Below, one piece after another: positions 41,043 to 50,571 of a stretch of DNA of 64,000 nucleotides; the first letter of the stretch is position 1, and every line of letters starts with the position of its first letter. A program made the position numbers and the translations under genes. Origin of the DNA: Arthrobacter sp. Soil764 (GTDB lineage Bacteria > Actinomycetota > Actinomycetes > Actinomycetales > Micrococcaceae). The notes under the pieces were generated by a model. It had not been told where the DNA came from. It made no database searches and saw only the letters and a list, made by a program, of their open reading frames with translations. The DNA is taken from NCBI RefSeq assembly GCF_001428075.1, contig NZ_LMSI01000020.1, positions 454,154 through 518,153 on the forward strand, read 5' to 3'.

Positions 41043-41375
41043 ATGACTAGCATGACGGACCCTCTCGAAAACGACCCGATGCGCGAGCTTTCCGGGGCTG
41101 GATCGTCCACGGCCACCATTGAGCGCGAGGAACTGCGCCAGGAAGTGGAACCCGGGGACCGGGAGCGCTTTTCGCACTATGTGCGGAAGGAAAAGATCAT
41201 GGAGTCCGCGCTGACCGGGGAGCCCGTCATCGCCCTTTGCGGCAAGGTCTGGACGCCGGGCCGGGACCCGCAGAAGTTCCCGGTCTGCCCCATGTGCAAG
41301 GAGGTCTACGAAGGCCTCCGGCCGGGCAATGACGGCGGCAAGGGTCCCGGAGGGGACTCGGACAGCAACAAATAG
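41043..41375 (+). CDS. DUF3039 family small zinc-binding protein
   Basis: A 110-residue protein matching DUF3039: SHYVRKEKIMESALTGEPVI, then LCGKVWTPGRDPQKFPVCPMC. His45, Cys66, Cys82 and Cys85 can form a zinc site. Function unknown. Its stop shares a G with the GTG start of the helicase gene (TAGTG), so the two are translationally coupled and may work together. ATG 41043 is chosen; other ATGs at 41034 and 41052 differ by only three residues. Confidence 0.85.
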   Translation: MTSMTDPLENDPMRELSGAGSSTATIEREELRQEVEPGDRERFSHYVRKEKIMESALTGEPVIALCGKVWTPGRDPQKFPVCPMCKEVYEGLRPGNDGGKGPGGDSDSNK

Positions 41376-43156
41376 TGACGGAGACGCTCTTTGGCGGCCC
41401 CACCCTGCCTCCGGCCTACCCGGAACGCGCAGCCTGGGGAACCGCCCCGAAACTCCGTGCCTGGCAGCAGGAAGCCCTTGACCTCTATCTGAGGAACAGC
41501 CCCCGGGACTTCCTTGCGGTGGCAACCCCGGGTGCCGGTAAAACCACCTTCGCGCTGCGGATCGCCTCCACGCTCATCGACTCCGGTGCCGTGAACCGGG
41601 TGACCATTGTGGCGCCCACTGACCACCTGAAGCGCCAGTGGGCGGATGCTGCCGCCAAGGTGGGGATCGCCATCGACCCCAACTTCAAGAACTCCGACGG
41701 CCAGCACGGCCGTGGCTTCATAGGCGTCGCCGTCACCTATGCCCAGGTGGCCAGCAAGCCGCTGCTGCACCGGGCCAAGACTGAAGCGGCCCGGACCCTG
41801 GTGATCCTGGACGAAATCCACCACGGCGGCGAAGCCCTGTCCTGGGGCGACGGCCTGCGCGAGGCTTTCGATCCCGCCGTGCGCCGGCTGTCCCTGACCG
41901 GTACGCCGTTCCGTTCGGACACCTCGCCCATCCCGTTCGTGGAGTACGCCGAGGACCGGGACGGCATCCGGCGCTCCAAGGCGGACTACACCTACGGCTA
42001 CGGCAACGCCCTCCGTGACCATGTGGTCCGGCCCGTGATGTTCATGGCCTACTCCGGCCAGATGCGCTGGCGCACCAGCGCGGGCGAGGAAATGGCGGCG
42101 TCCCTGGGTGAGGCGGCGGTGACCAAGGACATCACCAGCCATGCCTGGCGGACGGCGCTGAACCCGGCGGGGGAGTGGATTCCCGCGGTTCTGGCGGGGG
42201 CGGACAAAAGGCTCAGCGAAGTCCGGCGCACTGTCCCCGACGCCGGGGGCCTGGTCATCGCCACCGACCACGAGGACGCCCGCGCGTACGCGGGGCAGCT
42301 GAAGAGGATCACCGGCGAATCGCCCACCGTCATCCTGTCCGACGACGCCAAGGCCTCCAGCAAGATCGAGGAATTCTCCGCCGGCGAGAAACGCTGGATG
42401 GTGGCCGTGCGCATGGTGTCCGAAGGCGTCGACGTTCCGCGCCTTTCCGTCGGCGTCTACGCCACCTCAACCTCCACGCCGCTGTTCTTCGCGCAGGCGG
42501 TGGGCCGCTTTGTGCGTGCCCGCAAAAGGGGAGAGACGGCGTCGGTCTTCCTGCCTTCGGTGCCGCAGCTGATGGCGCTGGCCAACTCCATGGAAATGGA
42601 ACGCGACCACGCGCTGGACCGGCCGGAGAAAGAGGACGGGGACGGACTGTTCAACCCCGAAGACTCGCTCATGGAGGAGGCCAACCGCGAGGAGAAGGCC
42701 TCCGACAGCCTCACCAAGGGCAAGTTCGAGGCGCTGGACTCCCAGGCATCCTTTGACCGGGTCCTGTTCGACGGCGGCGAGTTCGGTACGGGCGGCGAAG
42801 TGGGGTCCGACGACGAGCTGGACTTCCTGGGGATCCCCGGCCTGCTGGACGCGGAGCAGGTGGGGACACTGCTGCGCCAGCGCCAGCACGAGCAGCTGAA
42901 CCGGAAAAACCGCAAAGCACCGACGGCCGCCGAGAGCCAGGCCCCGGCCGTTCCCGACCACCGGATGCTGATGGACCTGCGGAATGAACTGGCCAAGAAC
43001 GTCGCTGCCTGGGCTGCCCGGACCGGGACACCCCACGGCGTGGTGCACACCAAGCTGCGCACGGTCTGCGGCGGGCCTCCCGTTGCGCAGGCCAACGAGG
43101 AACAGCTGAAGTCGCGGCTGCGCAAGCTCCAGGACTGGTTCGTGGGCCGCAAGTAG
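41375..43156 (+). CDS. DEAD/DEAH-box helicase (UvsW/XPB-like superfamily 2)
   Basis: A 593-residue ATP-dependent helicase. Walker A is ATPGAGKT at 50-57, motif II is DEIH at 146-149, motif III is SLTGTPFRSD, and motifs V/VI (VSEGVDVPRLSVGVYAT, QAVGRFVRAR) are intact. The order resembles the UvsW/XPB type of DNA-translocating enzymes. A C-terminal acidic region and a long helical tail follow. The DNA role is inferred. It is coupled to the DUF3039 gene. Confidence 0.9.
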   Translation: MTETLFGGPTLPPAYPERAAWGTAPKLRAWQQEALDLYLRNSPRDFLAVATPGAGKTTFALRIASTLIDSGAVNRVTIVAPTDHLKRQWADAAAKVGIAIDPNFKNSDGQHGRGFIGVAVTYAQVASKPLLHRAKTEAARTLVILDEIHHGGEALSWGDGLREAFDPAVRRLSLTGTPFRSDTSPIPFVEYAEDRDGIRRSKADYTYGYGNALRDHVVRPVMFMAYSGQMRWRTSAGEEMAASLGEAAVTKDITSHAWRTALNPAGEWIPAVLAGADKRLSEVRRTVPDAGGLVIATDHEDARAYAGQLKRITGESPTVILSDDAKASSKIEEFSAGEKRWMVAVRMVSEGVDVPRLSVGVYATSTSTPLFFAQAVGRFVRARKRGETASVFLPSVPQLMALANSMEMERDHALDRPEKEDGDGLFNPEDSLMEEANREEKASDSLTKGKFEALDSQASFDRVLFDGGEFGTGGEVGSDDELDFLGIPGLLDAEQVGTLLRQRQHEQLNRKNRKAPTAAESQAPAVPDHRMLMDLRNELAKNVAAWAARTGTPHGVVHTKLRTVCGGPPVAQANEEQLKSRLRKLQDWFVGRK

Positions 43157-43160
43157 CGGC

Positions 43161-43793
43161 TCAGGCGATGTCGGCCCCGCCCAGTTCCAGCTCGACCACC
43201 GTGTCTTCGAGGTCCTCGGCGATGCCGGCGGTCAGCGACCGTACCACCGTGACGCCGTAGCCGGCCTGGACGGCGTCCAGCGCCGTGGCCTTCACGCAGT
43301 AGTCGGTGGCGATGCCGACCACCACCACGTCCTCCACGTCGTGGCTCTGCAGCCAGTCATCGAGGCCGATGGCGTCTTCATCGGGCTCCAGCGACTCCCT
43401 GGCGCCGGCCAGGCCGCCGGCCTGCCGTTCCCCGGTGGGAACGGCGTCTTCCGGGGCCAGCAAACCCTCGAAACCTGAGTAGGCGGCGGCGAACTGGCCT
43501 TTCCGGAAGTAGGCATCGATGAACTCGGTGTCCAGATCCGGATGAAGATCGGCTCCCCGGGTGCCGGCTACGCAGTGCGGCGGCCAGCTCTCCTTGAAAT
43601 CAGGGGTGTCCGAGAAGTGGCTGCCGGGGTCCACGTGCCAGTCCTGGGTGGCAACCACATAGTCGTATTCGCTGTTGTGGGCATCCAGGTACTCGCTGAT
43701 GGCACCTGCCACGGCCGCGCCGCCGGGAACGGCGAGCGAGCCGCCCTCGCAGAAATCGTTCTGCACGTCCACGATGATCAAAGCGCGGGACAT
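43161..43793 (-). CDS. pncA: Nicotinamidase
   Basis: Hydrolyses nicotinamide to nicotinate for NAD salvage. It has 210 residues and uses the isochorismatase fold. The catalytic triad is Asp9 (IIVDVQNDF), Lys98 (YFRKGQ) and Cys166 (GIATDYCVKA); metal ligands are Asp51, His53 and His59. Residues about 115-142 are an insert relative to the 186-residue M. tuberculosis enzyme. ATG 43793 follows AAGGAGC, ten bases after the pncB stop; a longer frame upstream lacks conservation. PncB uses its product. Confidence 0.94.
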   Translation of the reverse strand: MSRALIIVDVQNDFCEGGSLAVPGGAAVAGAISEYLDAHNSEYDYVVATQDWHVDPGSHFSDTPDFKESWPPHCVAGTRGADLHPDLDTEFIDAYFRKGQFAAAYSGFEGLLAPEDAVPTGERQAGGLAGARESLEPDEDAIGLDDWLQSHDVEDVVVVGIATDYCVKATALDAVQAGYGVTVVRSLTAGIAEDLEDTVVELELGGADIA

Positions 43794-43803
43794 CAGTGCT
43801 CCT

Positions 43804-45132
43804 TCAGTTTTCCTCATAGACAGTGGGGATGGCGGCCTCGCCCCGCTGCAGGCGGTTGACCACGGACGGCAGCTCGGCCATGGAGTCGGCGTGGCGCTGC
43901 CGTGCGCGGAGCACGCCGTCGTATCCGGTCCAGCCAGGCAGCAGTTCGCCGTTCTTCATGAACTGCTGCAGCAACGGACGGTCATTGCCGTCGTCCTCCG
44001 GCCGGTGGCCCACGCCCACCACCTCCGCGGTAGCGGTGCCGCGTTCGTCCAGCTTCCGCAGCGCGTACTTGCGCCCGCCAACACTGGCCTTGTTCTTGGC
44101 CGCCTTGGCCACGGACACGAAGTTGCCGTCATCGCCGGTCCGGCTGACCAGCTTGTAGACCATGCTGGCGGTGGGAGCCCCGGAGCCGGTCACCAGCGAC
44201 GTTCCCACGCCGTAGGAATCCACCGGCGCCGACTGCAGGGCGGCGATGGCGTACTCATCCAGGTCCGAGGTCACCACGATCTTGGTGTGTTCGTTGCCGA
44301 GGTCGTCCAGCAGCCTGCGCACCCACTGCGCCTGGGCCACCAGGTCGCCGGAGTCCAGCCGGACGGCGCCCAGGCGGGGCCCTGCCAGGTCCACTGCCGT
44401 GCGGACTGCCTTTTCGACGTCGTACGTATCCACCAGCAGCGACGTTCCGTCGCCCAGCGAGGCAATCTGGGCCTCGAAGGCCTCCCGCTCGGTGTCGTGC
44501 AGCAGCGTGAACGAGTGGGCTGCGGTGCCCACGGTCTTCACGCCGTAGCGGATGCCTGCTTCAAGGTTTGACGTGCTGTCAAAACCGGCAATGATGGCCG
44601 CGCGGGCTGATGCCGTGGCGGCTTCCTCATGGGTGCGCCGGGAGCCCATCTCGATACAGGGCCGGCCACCGGCGGCACTGACCATCCGGGAAGCGGCGGA
44701 GGCAATGGCGGTGTCGTGGTTAAGCACCGACAGCAGGTAGGTCTCCAGCATGCAGGCTTCGGCGAAGGAGGCCTCGACGATCAGGATGGGGGAGTTGGGG
44801 AAGTAAGCCTCGCCCTCGGCATAGCCCCAGATGTCGCCCGAGAATTTGTAGTTGGCCAGGTACTCCAGCGTCTCCTGGTTCACCACCCGGGTCCGCTCCA
44901 GGAACTCCAGTTCAGCGTCGCCGAAGCGGAACTGCGCAATGCCTTCCAGGAGCCGTCCCGTTCCGGCGACGATGCCGTAGCGCCGGCCGTCCGGCAGCCG
45001 CCGCGCGAACGCCTCGAACACGGACCTGCGGTGCGCCGCCCCGGAATGGAGGGACGCCTGCAGCATGGTCAGCTCGTAGTGGTCGGTGTAAAAGGACGTG
45101 CGGGGATGGTCCCAGCCGGCTGAGGTGCTCAC
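43804..45132 (-). CDS. pncB: Nicotinate phosphoribosyltransferase
   Basis: Joins nicotinate with PRPP, driven by ATP, to give nicotinate mononucleotide. The 442-residue enzyme carries FYTDHYELTMLQASL near the N terminus, the phosphate site in EMGSRRTHEEAA, and RLDSGDL and LVTSDLDEYAI-type loops of the type II PRTase barrel. I take GTG at 45132; GTG 45141 is possible. The 59-bp tandem repeats lie immediately upstream. It forms a NAD salvage operon with pncA. Confidence 0.94.
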   Translation of the reverse strand: MSTSAGWDHPRTSFYTDHYELTMLQASLHSGAAHRRSVFEAFARRLPDGRRYGIVAGTGRLLEGIAQFRFGDAELEFLERTRVVNQETLEYLANYKFSGDIWGYAEGEAYFPNSPILIVEASFAEACMLETYLLSVLNHDTAIASAASRMVSAAGGRPCIEMGSRRTHEEAATASARAAIIAGFDSTSNLEAGIRYGVKTVGTAAHSFTLLHDTEREAFEAQIASLGDGTSLLVDTYDVEKAVRTAVDLAGPRLGAVRLDSGDLVAQAQWVRRLLDDLGNEHTKIVVTSDLDEYAIAALQSAPVDSYGVGTSLVTGSGAPTASMVYKLVSRTGDDGNFVSVAKAAKNKASVGGRKYALRKLDERGTATAEVVGVGHRPEDDGNDRPLLQQFMKNGELLPGWTGYDGVLRARQRHADSMAELPSVVNRLQRGEAAIPTVYEEN

Positions 45133-45147
45133 GAAAGTCACTCTAGT

Positions 45148-45268
45148 CCCCACCGGCTCCCGCGTCTCGCTTCGCTTCGCCGCGGGGCCCTCGCCGGCGT
45201 GGGCCCACCCACCGGCTCCCGCGTCTCGCTTCGCTTCACCGCGGGGCCCTCGCCGGCGTGGGCCCACC
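45148..45268. repeat. Tandem pair of a dispersed 62-bp repeat (period 59)
   Basis: Two nearly identical copies with a period of 59 bases fill the divergent pncB-clpS gap. Each contains CTCGCTTCGCTTC and the palindrome GTGGGCCCAC. The copies differ at one clear site (TTCGCC in the first, TTCACC in the second) and at the ends. On the minus strand each reads G-G-P-T-P-A-R-A-P-R-R-S-E-A-R-R-G-S-R-W. A third, diverged copy is at 62525-62586. It displaces or overlaps the pncB and clpS promoter regions. Confidence 0.85.
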
Positions 45269-45287
45269 CTCCCCATAGAATGGACAG

Positions 45288-45671
45288 ATGACCATAAGCG
45301 TTGCGCCCGGCCCTGATACACAGGAGGGCACCCGGACCGGCACGGCAGAGTCCACCGACTCCCTGACCGCACCGGACATCCCCTGGAACCTGGTGATCTG
45401 GAACGATCCGGTGAATCTGATGAGCTACGTCAGCTACGTGTTCCAAAGCTACTTTGGCTACTCCGAGACGAAAGCGAACAAATTGATGATGGAGGTCCAC
45501 CGGAAGGGCCGCTCCATCGTCGCCTCGGGCAGCAAGGAGCAGGTGGAACGCCACGCCGTGGCCATGCACGGGTTCGGCCTGTGGGCCACGGTGGAAAAGG
45601 CCAGCGGCGGCAACGGCGGCGCATCAGGCAAGTCCGGCGGTCCGCGCCAGGGTAAGGGAAAACGTGGCTAA
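45288..45671 (+). CDS. clpS: ATP-dependent Clp protease adaptor
   Basis: Delivers N-degron substrates to ClpCP. It has 127 residues: a non-conserved N-terminal tail of about 30 residues, the ClpS core with IWNDPVNLMSYVSYVF (the D and M of the binding pocket), VHRKGRSIVASG and the typical helix HAVAMHGFGLWATVEK, then a Gly-rich C-terminal tail. Its end overlaps the start of the DUF2017 gene by eight bases, the standard actinobacterial pairing. Confidence 0.94.
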   Translation: MTISVAPGPDTQEGTRTGTAESTDSLTAPDIPWNLVIWNDPVNLMSYVSYVFQSYFGYSETKANKLMMEVHRKGRSIVASGSKEQVERHAVAMHGFGLWATVEKASGGNGGASGKSGGPRQGKGKRG

Positions 45672-46230
45672 GGCATTTAAATACGGGCTCAAAGGCATCA
45701 CCGGTTACCTGGAACCGGCTGAACGGGACCTGCTGCGCAGCCTGATCGACGACGTCATCTCCATGCTTGAGCCCGAGGACCGTACGGGGCAGGACCCGCT
45801 GGCGGCGCTGATCGGCCTGGACATGGATGTGTCCGAACCCACGGACCGTGCGGTAAAGCGGCTGCTCCCCAACGTCGTGAAGGACGACGGCGGCGCGTCC
45901 CTCGAGTTCCGCCAGCTCACCGAGCGTTCACTTCGGGAAACAAAGATCGGGGCCCTGCGCGCCGCGGCGCTGGACCTGGACAAGGACGAGATCGTCCTGA
46001 CGCCCGAGGGGGCGCAGCACTGGTCCATGGCACTGAACGATGTGCGGCTGGTCCTGGCCGAGCGGCTGGACATCCGGGACGAGGCAGACGCCGAGCACGT
46101 CCACCGCATGCAGGACTGGTCCCAGGCCGAAGACGTGGAGAGCTACCTGGCACTCGTCTACAACTTCACCACCTGGCTTCAGGAGTCCCTGGTCCAGGCC
46201 ATGCTGCAGTCCATGGAAACCCGCCGGTGA
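45664..46230 (+). CDS. DUF2017 domain protein
   Basis: A 188-residue all-helical cytoplasmic protein of the DUF2017 family, which regularly follows clpS in Actinobacteria (Rv1332). Charged helices (TERSLRETKIGALRAAALDL) and the end segment YNFTTWLQESLVQAMLQ are characteristic. Function unknown; position suggests a link to Clp proteolysis. GTG start at 45664 behind AAGGGAAAA. Confidence 0.85.
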   Translation: MAKAFKYGLKGITGYLEPAERDLLRSLIDDVISMLEPEDRTGQDPLAALIGLDMDVSEPTDRAVKRLLPNVVKDDGGASLEFRQLTERSLRETKIGALRAAALDLDKDEIVLTPEGAQHWSMALNDVRLVLAERLDIRDEADAEHVHRMQDWSQAEDVESYLALVYNFTTWLQESLVQAMLQSMETRR

Positions 46231-46335
46231 GCCGCGGCGGCCAGGGGGAGGCCGTCCGCTGTGACGCAGACGACATGAGTCGCAGGACACAAGATGATGG
46301 CTGACGCTTCCGGGAACACCTATCCTCGAATAATC

Positions 46336-47367
46336 ATGACTACAGCCCCGAGCATGGAACCACCGGCGGAAGCGCAGGCAACGGACCCCGGCAGCGGCTT
46401 TCCGGACGCTGCCCCGGAAGCCCGTCCCATCGGTGTCTTCGATTCCGGTGTCGGCGGGCTCACCGTGGCCCGCTCCATCATCGATCAGCTGCCCAACGAG
46501 TCAATCCTCTACGTGGGGGACACGGCCCACGGTCCCTACGGGCCGCTCCCCATCGCAGAGGTGCGGGCCAACGCGCTGGGTGTCATGGACGAACTGGTGG
46601 ACTCCGGCGTCAAGCTGCTCACCATCGCCTGCAACTCGGCGTCGGCCGCTGTCCTGCGGGACGCCCGGGAGCGCTACACCGCCAAGTACGGGATCCCGGT
46701 CATCGAGGTCATCCAGCCAGCGGTGCGTCGCGCCGTTGCCGCCACCCGCAGCGGACGGGTGGGCGTCATCGGCACGTCGGCCACTGTTGGTTCACGCGCA
46801 TACGAGGACACCTTCGCCGCCGCACCTGACCTGGAAATCACCTCCGTGGCGTGCCCGGAGTTCGTCAGCTACGTGGAGGCCGGCATCACCACAGGGCCGG
46901 CGCTGCTCGCCGTGGCGGAGGAATACCTTGCGCCCCTGAAGGCCGCCGGGGTGGACACCGTGGTGCTGGGCTGCACGCACTACCCGCTGCTGACGGGCGT
47001 GATCTCCTACGTCATGGGCGCGGATGTCACACTGGTCTCCAGTGCCGAGGAAACCGCCAAGGATGTCTACCGGGCCCTGGCCACCCACAACCTGCAGCGG
47101 ACCTCCCCAACCCCGCCCGAGCACCATTTCGTCGCCACTGGCGATGCGGGGCAGTTCGAGGCGCTGGCCCGGCGCTTCCTGGGCCCCGAGGTGCTCTCGG
47201 TCCGCCACGTGGACCATGTGGCCGCGCAGTACCCCACGGGCAGCCTGGCCCGGATCACCCCGGAGATGATCGCCGCCGCGCAGAGCGCGCGGGACCGCCC
47301 CAGGATCTCCAACTTCGTTGGCGGCGGACTGGCCGGCGCACGCCGGGCCGGAGGGCCCGCCCTGTGA
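46336..47367 (+). CDS. murI: Glutamate racemase
   Basis: Supplies D-glutamate for peptidoglycan. It has 343 residues from the ATG at 46336. A variable N-terminal tail of 30 precedes [15 protein letters not shown]. The two catalytic cysteines are Cys99 (TIACNSASA) and Cys213 (LGCTHYPLL), and an extended Gly/Arg-rich C-terminal end follows. No strong ribosome site is visible at 46336, and an upstream ATG at 46294 is also possible. Its end overlaps the next gene (GTGA). Confidence 0.94.
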   Translation: MTTAPSMEPPAEAQATDPGSGFPDAAPEARPIGVFDSGVGGLTVARSIIDQLPNESILYVGDTAHGPYGPLPIAEVRANALGVMDELVDSGVKLLTIACNSASAAVLRDARERYTAKYGIPVIEVIQPAVRRAVAATRSGRVGVIGTSATVGSRAYEDTFAAAPDLEITSVACPEFVSYVEAGITTGPALLAVAEEYLAPLKAAGVDTVVLGCTHYPLLTGVISYVMGADVTLVSSAEETAKDVYRALATHNLQRTSPTPPEHHFVATGDAGQFEALARRFLGPEVLSVRHVDHVAAQYPTGSLARITPEMIAAAQSARDRPRISNFVGGGLAGARRAGGPAL

Positions 47368-48161
47368 AGCTGACCATCGTGGGATGCACGGGCTCGTTCC
47401 CCGGGCCCGGCTCCCCGGCGTCGTGCTACCTCCTGACCGCCACGGACGGTGAACGGACGTGGAAGGTGGTGATGGACCTCGGCAGCGGCGCGCTGGGAGC
47501 CATCCAGCGCTACACGGACCTTGAAGACATCGACGCGATCTTCCTCACGCACCTGCACCCGGACCACTGCATGGACCTGTGCGGACTGCACGTGGCCATC
47601 CGCTGGAAGCCCGGCGGCTGGGACCGGGGCCGGATTCCCGTGTGGGGCCCCGCCGCCACAGCGGACAGGATGGCAACGGCTTACGGGCTGGACCTGGACC
47701 CCGGCATGCATGAGGAGTTCGACTTCACCAACTGGACCGAACGCGAACCCGTGACCGTGGGCCCTTTTACCGTGACCCCCTTCGCCGTCAACCATCCCAT
47801 CGAGGAGGCCTACGCCCTGCGGGTGGAGGTGGTGGAGCCCGGCAAGGACGGCACCCCGGTGTCCCGGGTCCTGACCTATTCCGGGGACACCGACTCCTGC
47901 CCAGGGCTTGAGGAAGCCGCCAAGGACGCCGACCTGTTCCTGTGCGAGGCAGCCTTCGAAGAGGGCCGTGACGCCGACATCAAGGATGTCCACCTGACCG
48001 GCAAACGGGCGGGGGAGGCTGCAGCTGCGGCCGGTGCACGGCGGCTCCTGCTCACGCATATCCCGGTATGGACCTCCCAGACCACCGTCATGGCCGAGGC
48101 CCGTCCCGTGTTCCCCGGTGACGTGGCCGTTGCCGTGGCCGGCGTGCACTACACCATCTAG
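47364..48161 (+). CDS. Metallo-beta-lactamase-fold phosphodiesterase (Rv1339-like)
   Basis: A 265-residue zinc hydrolase. The metal-binding motif is LTHLHPDH with His63, His65, Asp67 and His68. Further ligands lie in [15 protein letters not shown] and LLLTHIPVW. The family is related to RNase Z, but in mycobacteria the syntenic gene (Rv1339) has been reported as an atypical class II cyclic-nucleotide phosphodiesterase. The same function is likely but not proven here. It sits between murI and rph, as in mycobacteria. GTG start. Confidence 0.88.
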   Translation: MKLTIVGCTGSFPGPGSPASCYLLTATDGERTWKVVMDLGSGALGAIQRYTDLEDIDAIFLTHLHPDHCMDLCGLHVAIRWKPGGWDRGRIPVWGPAATADRMATAYGLDLDPGMHEEFDFTNWTEREPVTVGPFTVTPFAVNHPIEEAYALRVEVVEPGKDGTPVSRVLTYSGDTDSCPGLEEAAKDADLFLCEAAFEEGRDADIKDVHLTGKRAGEAAAAAGARRLLLTHIPVWTSQTTVMAEARPVFPGDVAVAVAGVHYTI

Positions 48162-48189
48162 CCGCGCCGGTACTCGATAAGCTGGGGGC

Positions 48190-48948
48190 ATGACATCTGA
48201 AGCAACTGCAGTGCCCATTGTGCGTGCCGACGGCCGTGCCCCCGACCAGCTCCGGCCCATCAGCATCACCCGCGGATGGTCCAACCAGGCTGAGGGATCG
48301 GCGCTGATCGAGTTCGGCAACACCCGGGTGCTGTGCACGGCCTCGCTGACCCCCGGTGTCCCGCGCTGGCTGAAGGGCGAGGGCCGCGGCTGGGTCACCG
48401 CGGAATACGCCATGCTGCCGCGCGCCACCAACACCCGGTCCGACCGTGAATCCGTCAAGGGAAAGATCGGCGGCCGCACCCACGAGATTTCGCGCCTGAT
48501 CGGGCGTTCGCTGCGATCCATCATCGACACCAAGGCCCTGGGGGAGAACACCATCGTCCTGGACTGCGACGTCCTCCAGGCCGACGGCGGCACCCGCACC
48601 GCAGCCATCACCGGAGCCTATGTGGCGCTTGCCGACGCCATCCGGTTCGCCCGGGACAACAAGCTGATTGCCCGCACCGCCGAGCCGCTGGTGGACACCA
48701 TTGCCGCTGTCTCCGTGGGGATCATCGACGGCGTTCCCATGCTGGACCTGCCCTACGTGGAGGATGTGCGCGCCGAGACCGACATGAACGTGGTGGTGAC
48801 CGGCTCCGGCAAGTTCGTGGAGGTGCAGGGCACCGCGGAGGGCGCTCCCTTCGACCGGGCGGAACTGGACCAGCTCCTCGACCTGGCCCTGCTGGGAACG
48901 GCCCAGCTCGCTGCCATCCAGCGCGAAACCCTCGCGGAATCCCTGTGA
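48190..48948 (+). CDS. rph: Ribonuclease PH
   Basis: Phosphorolytic 3'-5' exoribonuclease that trims tRNA 3' ends. It has 252 residues, the normal length. Typical segments are [54 protein letters not shown] and the phosphate-binding [15 protein letters not shown]. Its last bases overlap the rdgB start (CTGTGAG), so the two are coupled. Confidence 0.96.
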   Translation: MTSEATAVPIVRADGRAPDQLRPISITRGWSNQAEGSALIEFGNTRVLCTASLTPGVPRWLKGEGRGWVTAEYAMLPRATNTRSDRESVKGKIGGRTHEISRLIGRSLRSIIDTKALGENTIVLDCDVLQADGGTRTAAITGAYVALADAIRFARDNKLIARTAEPLVDTIAAVSVGIIDGVPMLDLPYVEDVRAETDMNVVVTGSGKFVEVQGTAEGAPFDRAELDQLLDLALLGTAQLAAIQRETLAESL

Positions 48949-49604
48949 GCGGAACCCCTGCGGGCAGCGCTCCCCGGCTGGTGCTCGCCACGCACAACAA
49001 AGGCAAACTCCGCGAACTCCGTGAGCTGCTGCGCGGGCAGGTACCAGGGCTCGACGTCGACACCCAGGTGGTGGACGCCGCGGCGGCAGGTGCGCCGGAC
49101 GTCGCCGAAACCGGTGTGACGTTCGCCGAGAATTCGCTGCTGAAGGCACGCGCCGTGGCCGGCGCCACGGGACTGGTGGCCATCGCCGATGACTCCGGGC
49201 TGGCCGTGGACGTCATGGGCGGGGCTCCGGGGATCTTCTCCGCCCGCTGGGCAGGACGCCACGGCGACGACGCCGCCAACCTGGACCTGCTGCTGAATCA
49301 GCTCTCCGACGTTCCGGACGAGCACCGCGGCGCCGCGTTCGTCTGCGCCGCCGCGCTGGCCATGCCGGCCGGCGCGGAAGGCCCGGGGCGTGAAGTGGTG
49401 GAGTACGGGCAGTTGGAGGGGATCCTCTTGCGTGAACCCCGGGGGACAGGCGGGTTTGGCTACGATCCCGTGCTGCAGCCGGCTGGCGAGGACCGGAGCT
49501 GCGCCGAGCTCTCCGCCGAGGAAAAGAATGCCATCAGCCACCGCGGCAAGGCCTTCCGGGCACTGCTGCCCTCGATTGTGGCCGCCCTGGAGGCAGCACG
49601 CTAG
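48945..49604 (+). CDS. rdgB: dITP/XTP pyrophosphatase (HAM1 family)
   Basis: Removes non-canonical purine nucleoside triphosphates (dITP, XTP) by pyrophosphate cleavage. It has 219 residues. Signatures are [37 protein letters not shown] (catalytic Asp) and [11 protein letters not shown], ending [15 protein letters not shown] start overlaps rph. It is the last gene before a strong bidirectional terminator. Confidence 0.95.
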   Translation: MSGTPAGSAPRLVLATHNKGKLRELRELLRGQVPGLDVDTQVVDAAAAGAPDVAETGVTFAENSLLKARAVAGATGLVAIADDSGLAVDVMGGAPGIFSARWAGRHGDDAANLDLLLNQLSDVPDEHRGAAFVCAAALAMPAGAEGPGREVVEYGQLEGILLREPRGTGGFGYDPVLQPAGEDRSCAELSAEEKNAISHRGKAFRALLPSIVAALEAAR

Positions 49605-49630
49605 GAGCCCGCCGGCAAGGCCAGCCAACA

Positions 49631-49670
49631 AAAAGAAGGTGCCCACCCGGCCGGGTGGGCACCTTCTTTT
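49631..49670. terminator. Bidirectional intrinsic terminator, perfect 40-bp palindrome
   Basis: Bases 49631-49650 and 49651-49670 are exact reverse complements (AAAAGAAGGTGCCCACCCGG and its complement). The A/T ends serve both strands, so it terminates rdgB and the convergent dedA-family gene. Confidence 0.85.
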
Positions 49671-49693
49671 GGCAATTTGGAGCCGGGCGGCTG

Positions 49694-50503
49694 CTACTCC
49701 GGGCGGCCGCGGCGGACGTTGCGGGGAGTCTCCTGCTCCTCTTCCGGCTCGTGCTCCTCGATGAACTCATCGACGGCATCCGTGCCGTAGGCCCGGGCCT
49801 GGCGCTTGGCGGACAGGCCGCGCAGGACCTCGATGCCGATGGGAATCACCGAGACCAGCACGATGGCGATGAAGATGATGTCCAGGTTGTCCCGGACCCA
49901 CGGAACCTTGTCGCCCAGCAGGTAGCCGAGCAGCGTCACGCCGCCGCCCCACAGCACCGCGCCGATGACGTTGTAGATGAAGAACTTCTTCCTGCTCATC
50001 TGCGCGACACCAACGATCACGGGGACAAAGGTGCGGATGATGGGCACGAAACGGGCCAGGATCAGGGCCTTTCCGCCGTGCTTTTCAAAGAAGGCATGCG
50101 CATTTTCGATATTTTCACGTTTGAAGAGCCGGGAGTTTGGTTTGTTGAAGATGGCCGGGCCGGCCTTGGAACCGATGAGGTAGCCGGTCTGGTTGCCGAC
50201 GATCGCCGAAACCACGATCAGCAGGGCCAAAAGCCAGATGTTGAACTTGATGGTGTCCGTGGCCACCAGCAGGCCCGCGGTGAACAGCATGGAGTCCCCG
50301 GGGAGGAAGAAGCCCACCAGCAACCCGGTTTCGGCGAAGACGATGCCGCACACCAGCAGGACCACCCAGGGAGCGAGCGCGGGATCGGCCAGGAAGACCT
50401 GGGGGTTCAGCCAATCGGGCAGGAAGGAAGCCATTTTCGGCTGCACCGGTCCCGCACCGCCCAGCATGGACACAGCGAGGTCATTCATCACAGGAAAGTT
50501 CAC
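49694..50503 (-). CDS. DedA family membrane protein
   Basis: A 269-residue protein with about five membrane segments. Family hallmarks are GFFLPGDSMLFTAGLL and FGARF-type ARFVPIIRTFVPVIVGVAQMS, with the conserved arginines. DedA-family proteins take part in polyprenyl-phosphate or phospholipid flipping. The C-terminal 45 residues are charged and cytoplasmic. Starts at GTG 50503, GTG 50491 or ATG 50488 are all possible; the ribosome-site spacing favours 50491. Confidence 0.9.
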   Translation of the reverse strand: MNFPVMNDLAVSMLGGAGPVQPKMASFLPDWLNPQVFLADPALAPWVVLLVCGIVFAETGLLVGFFLPGDSMLFTAGLLVATDTIKFNIWLLALLIVVSAIVGNQTGYLIGSKAGPAIFNKPNSRLFKRENIENAHAFFEKHGGKALILARFVPIIRTFVPVIVGVAQMSRKKFFIYNVIGAVLWGGGVTLLGYLLGDKVPWVRDNLDIIFIAIVLVSVIPIGIEVLRGLSAKRQARAYGTDAVDEFIEEHEPEEEQETPRNVRRGRPE

Positions 50504-50571
50504 CCCTCAAGGGTACTTGACCGGCCTGTGCCTCCCCGGCTGGGACGTTTGCGGCGGGTAAGGTAGGGGCC

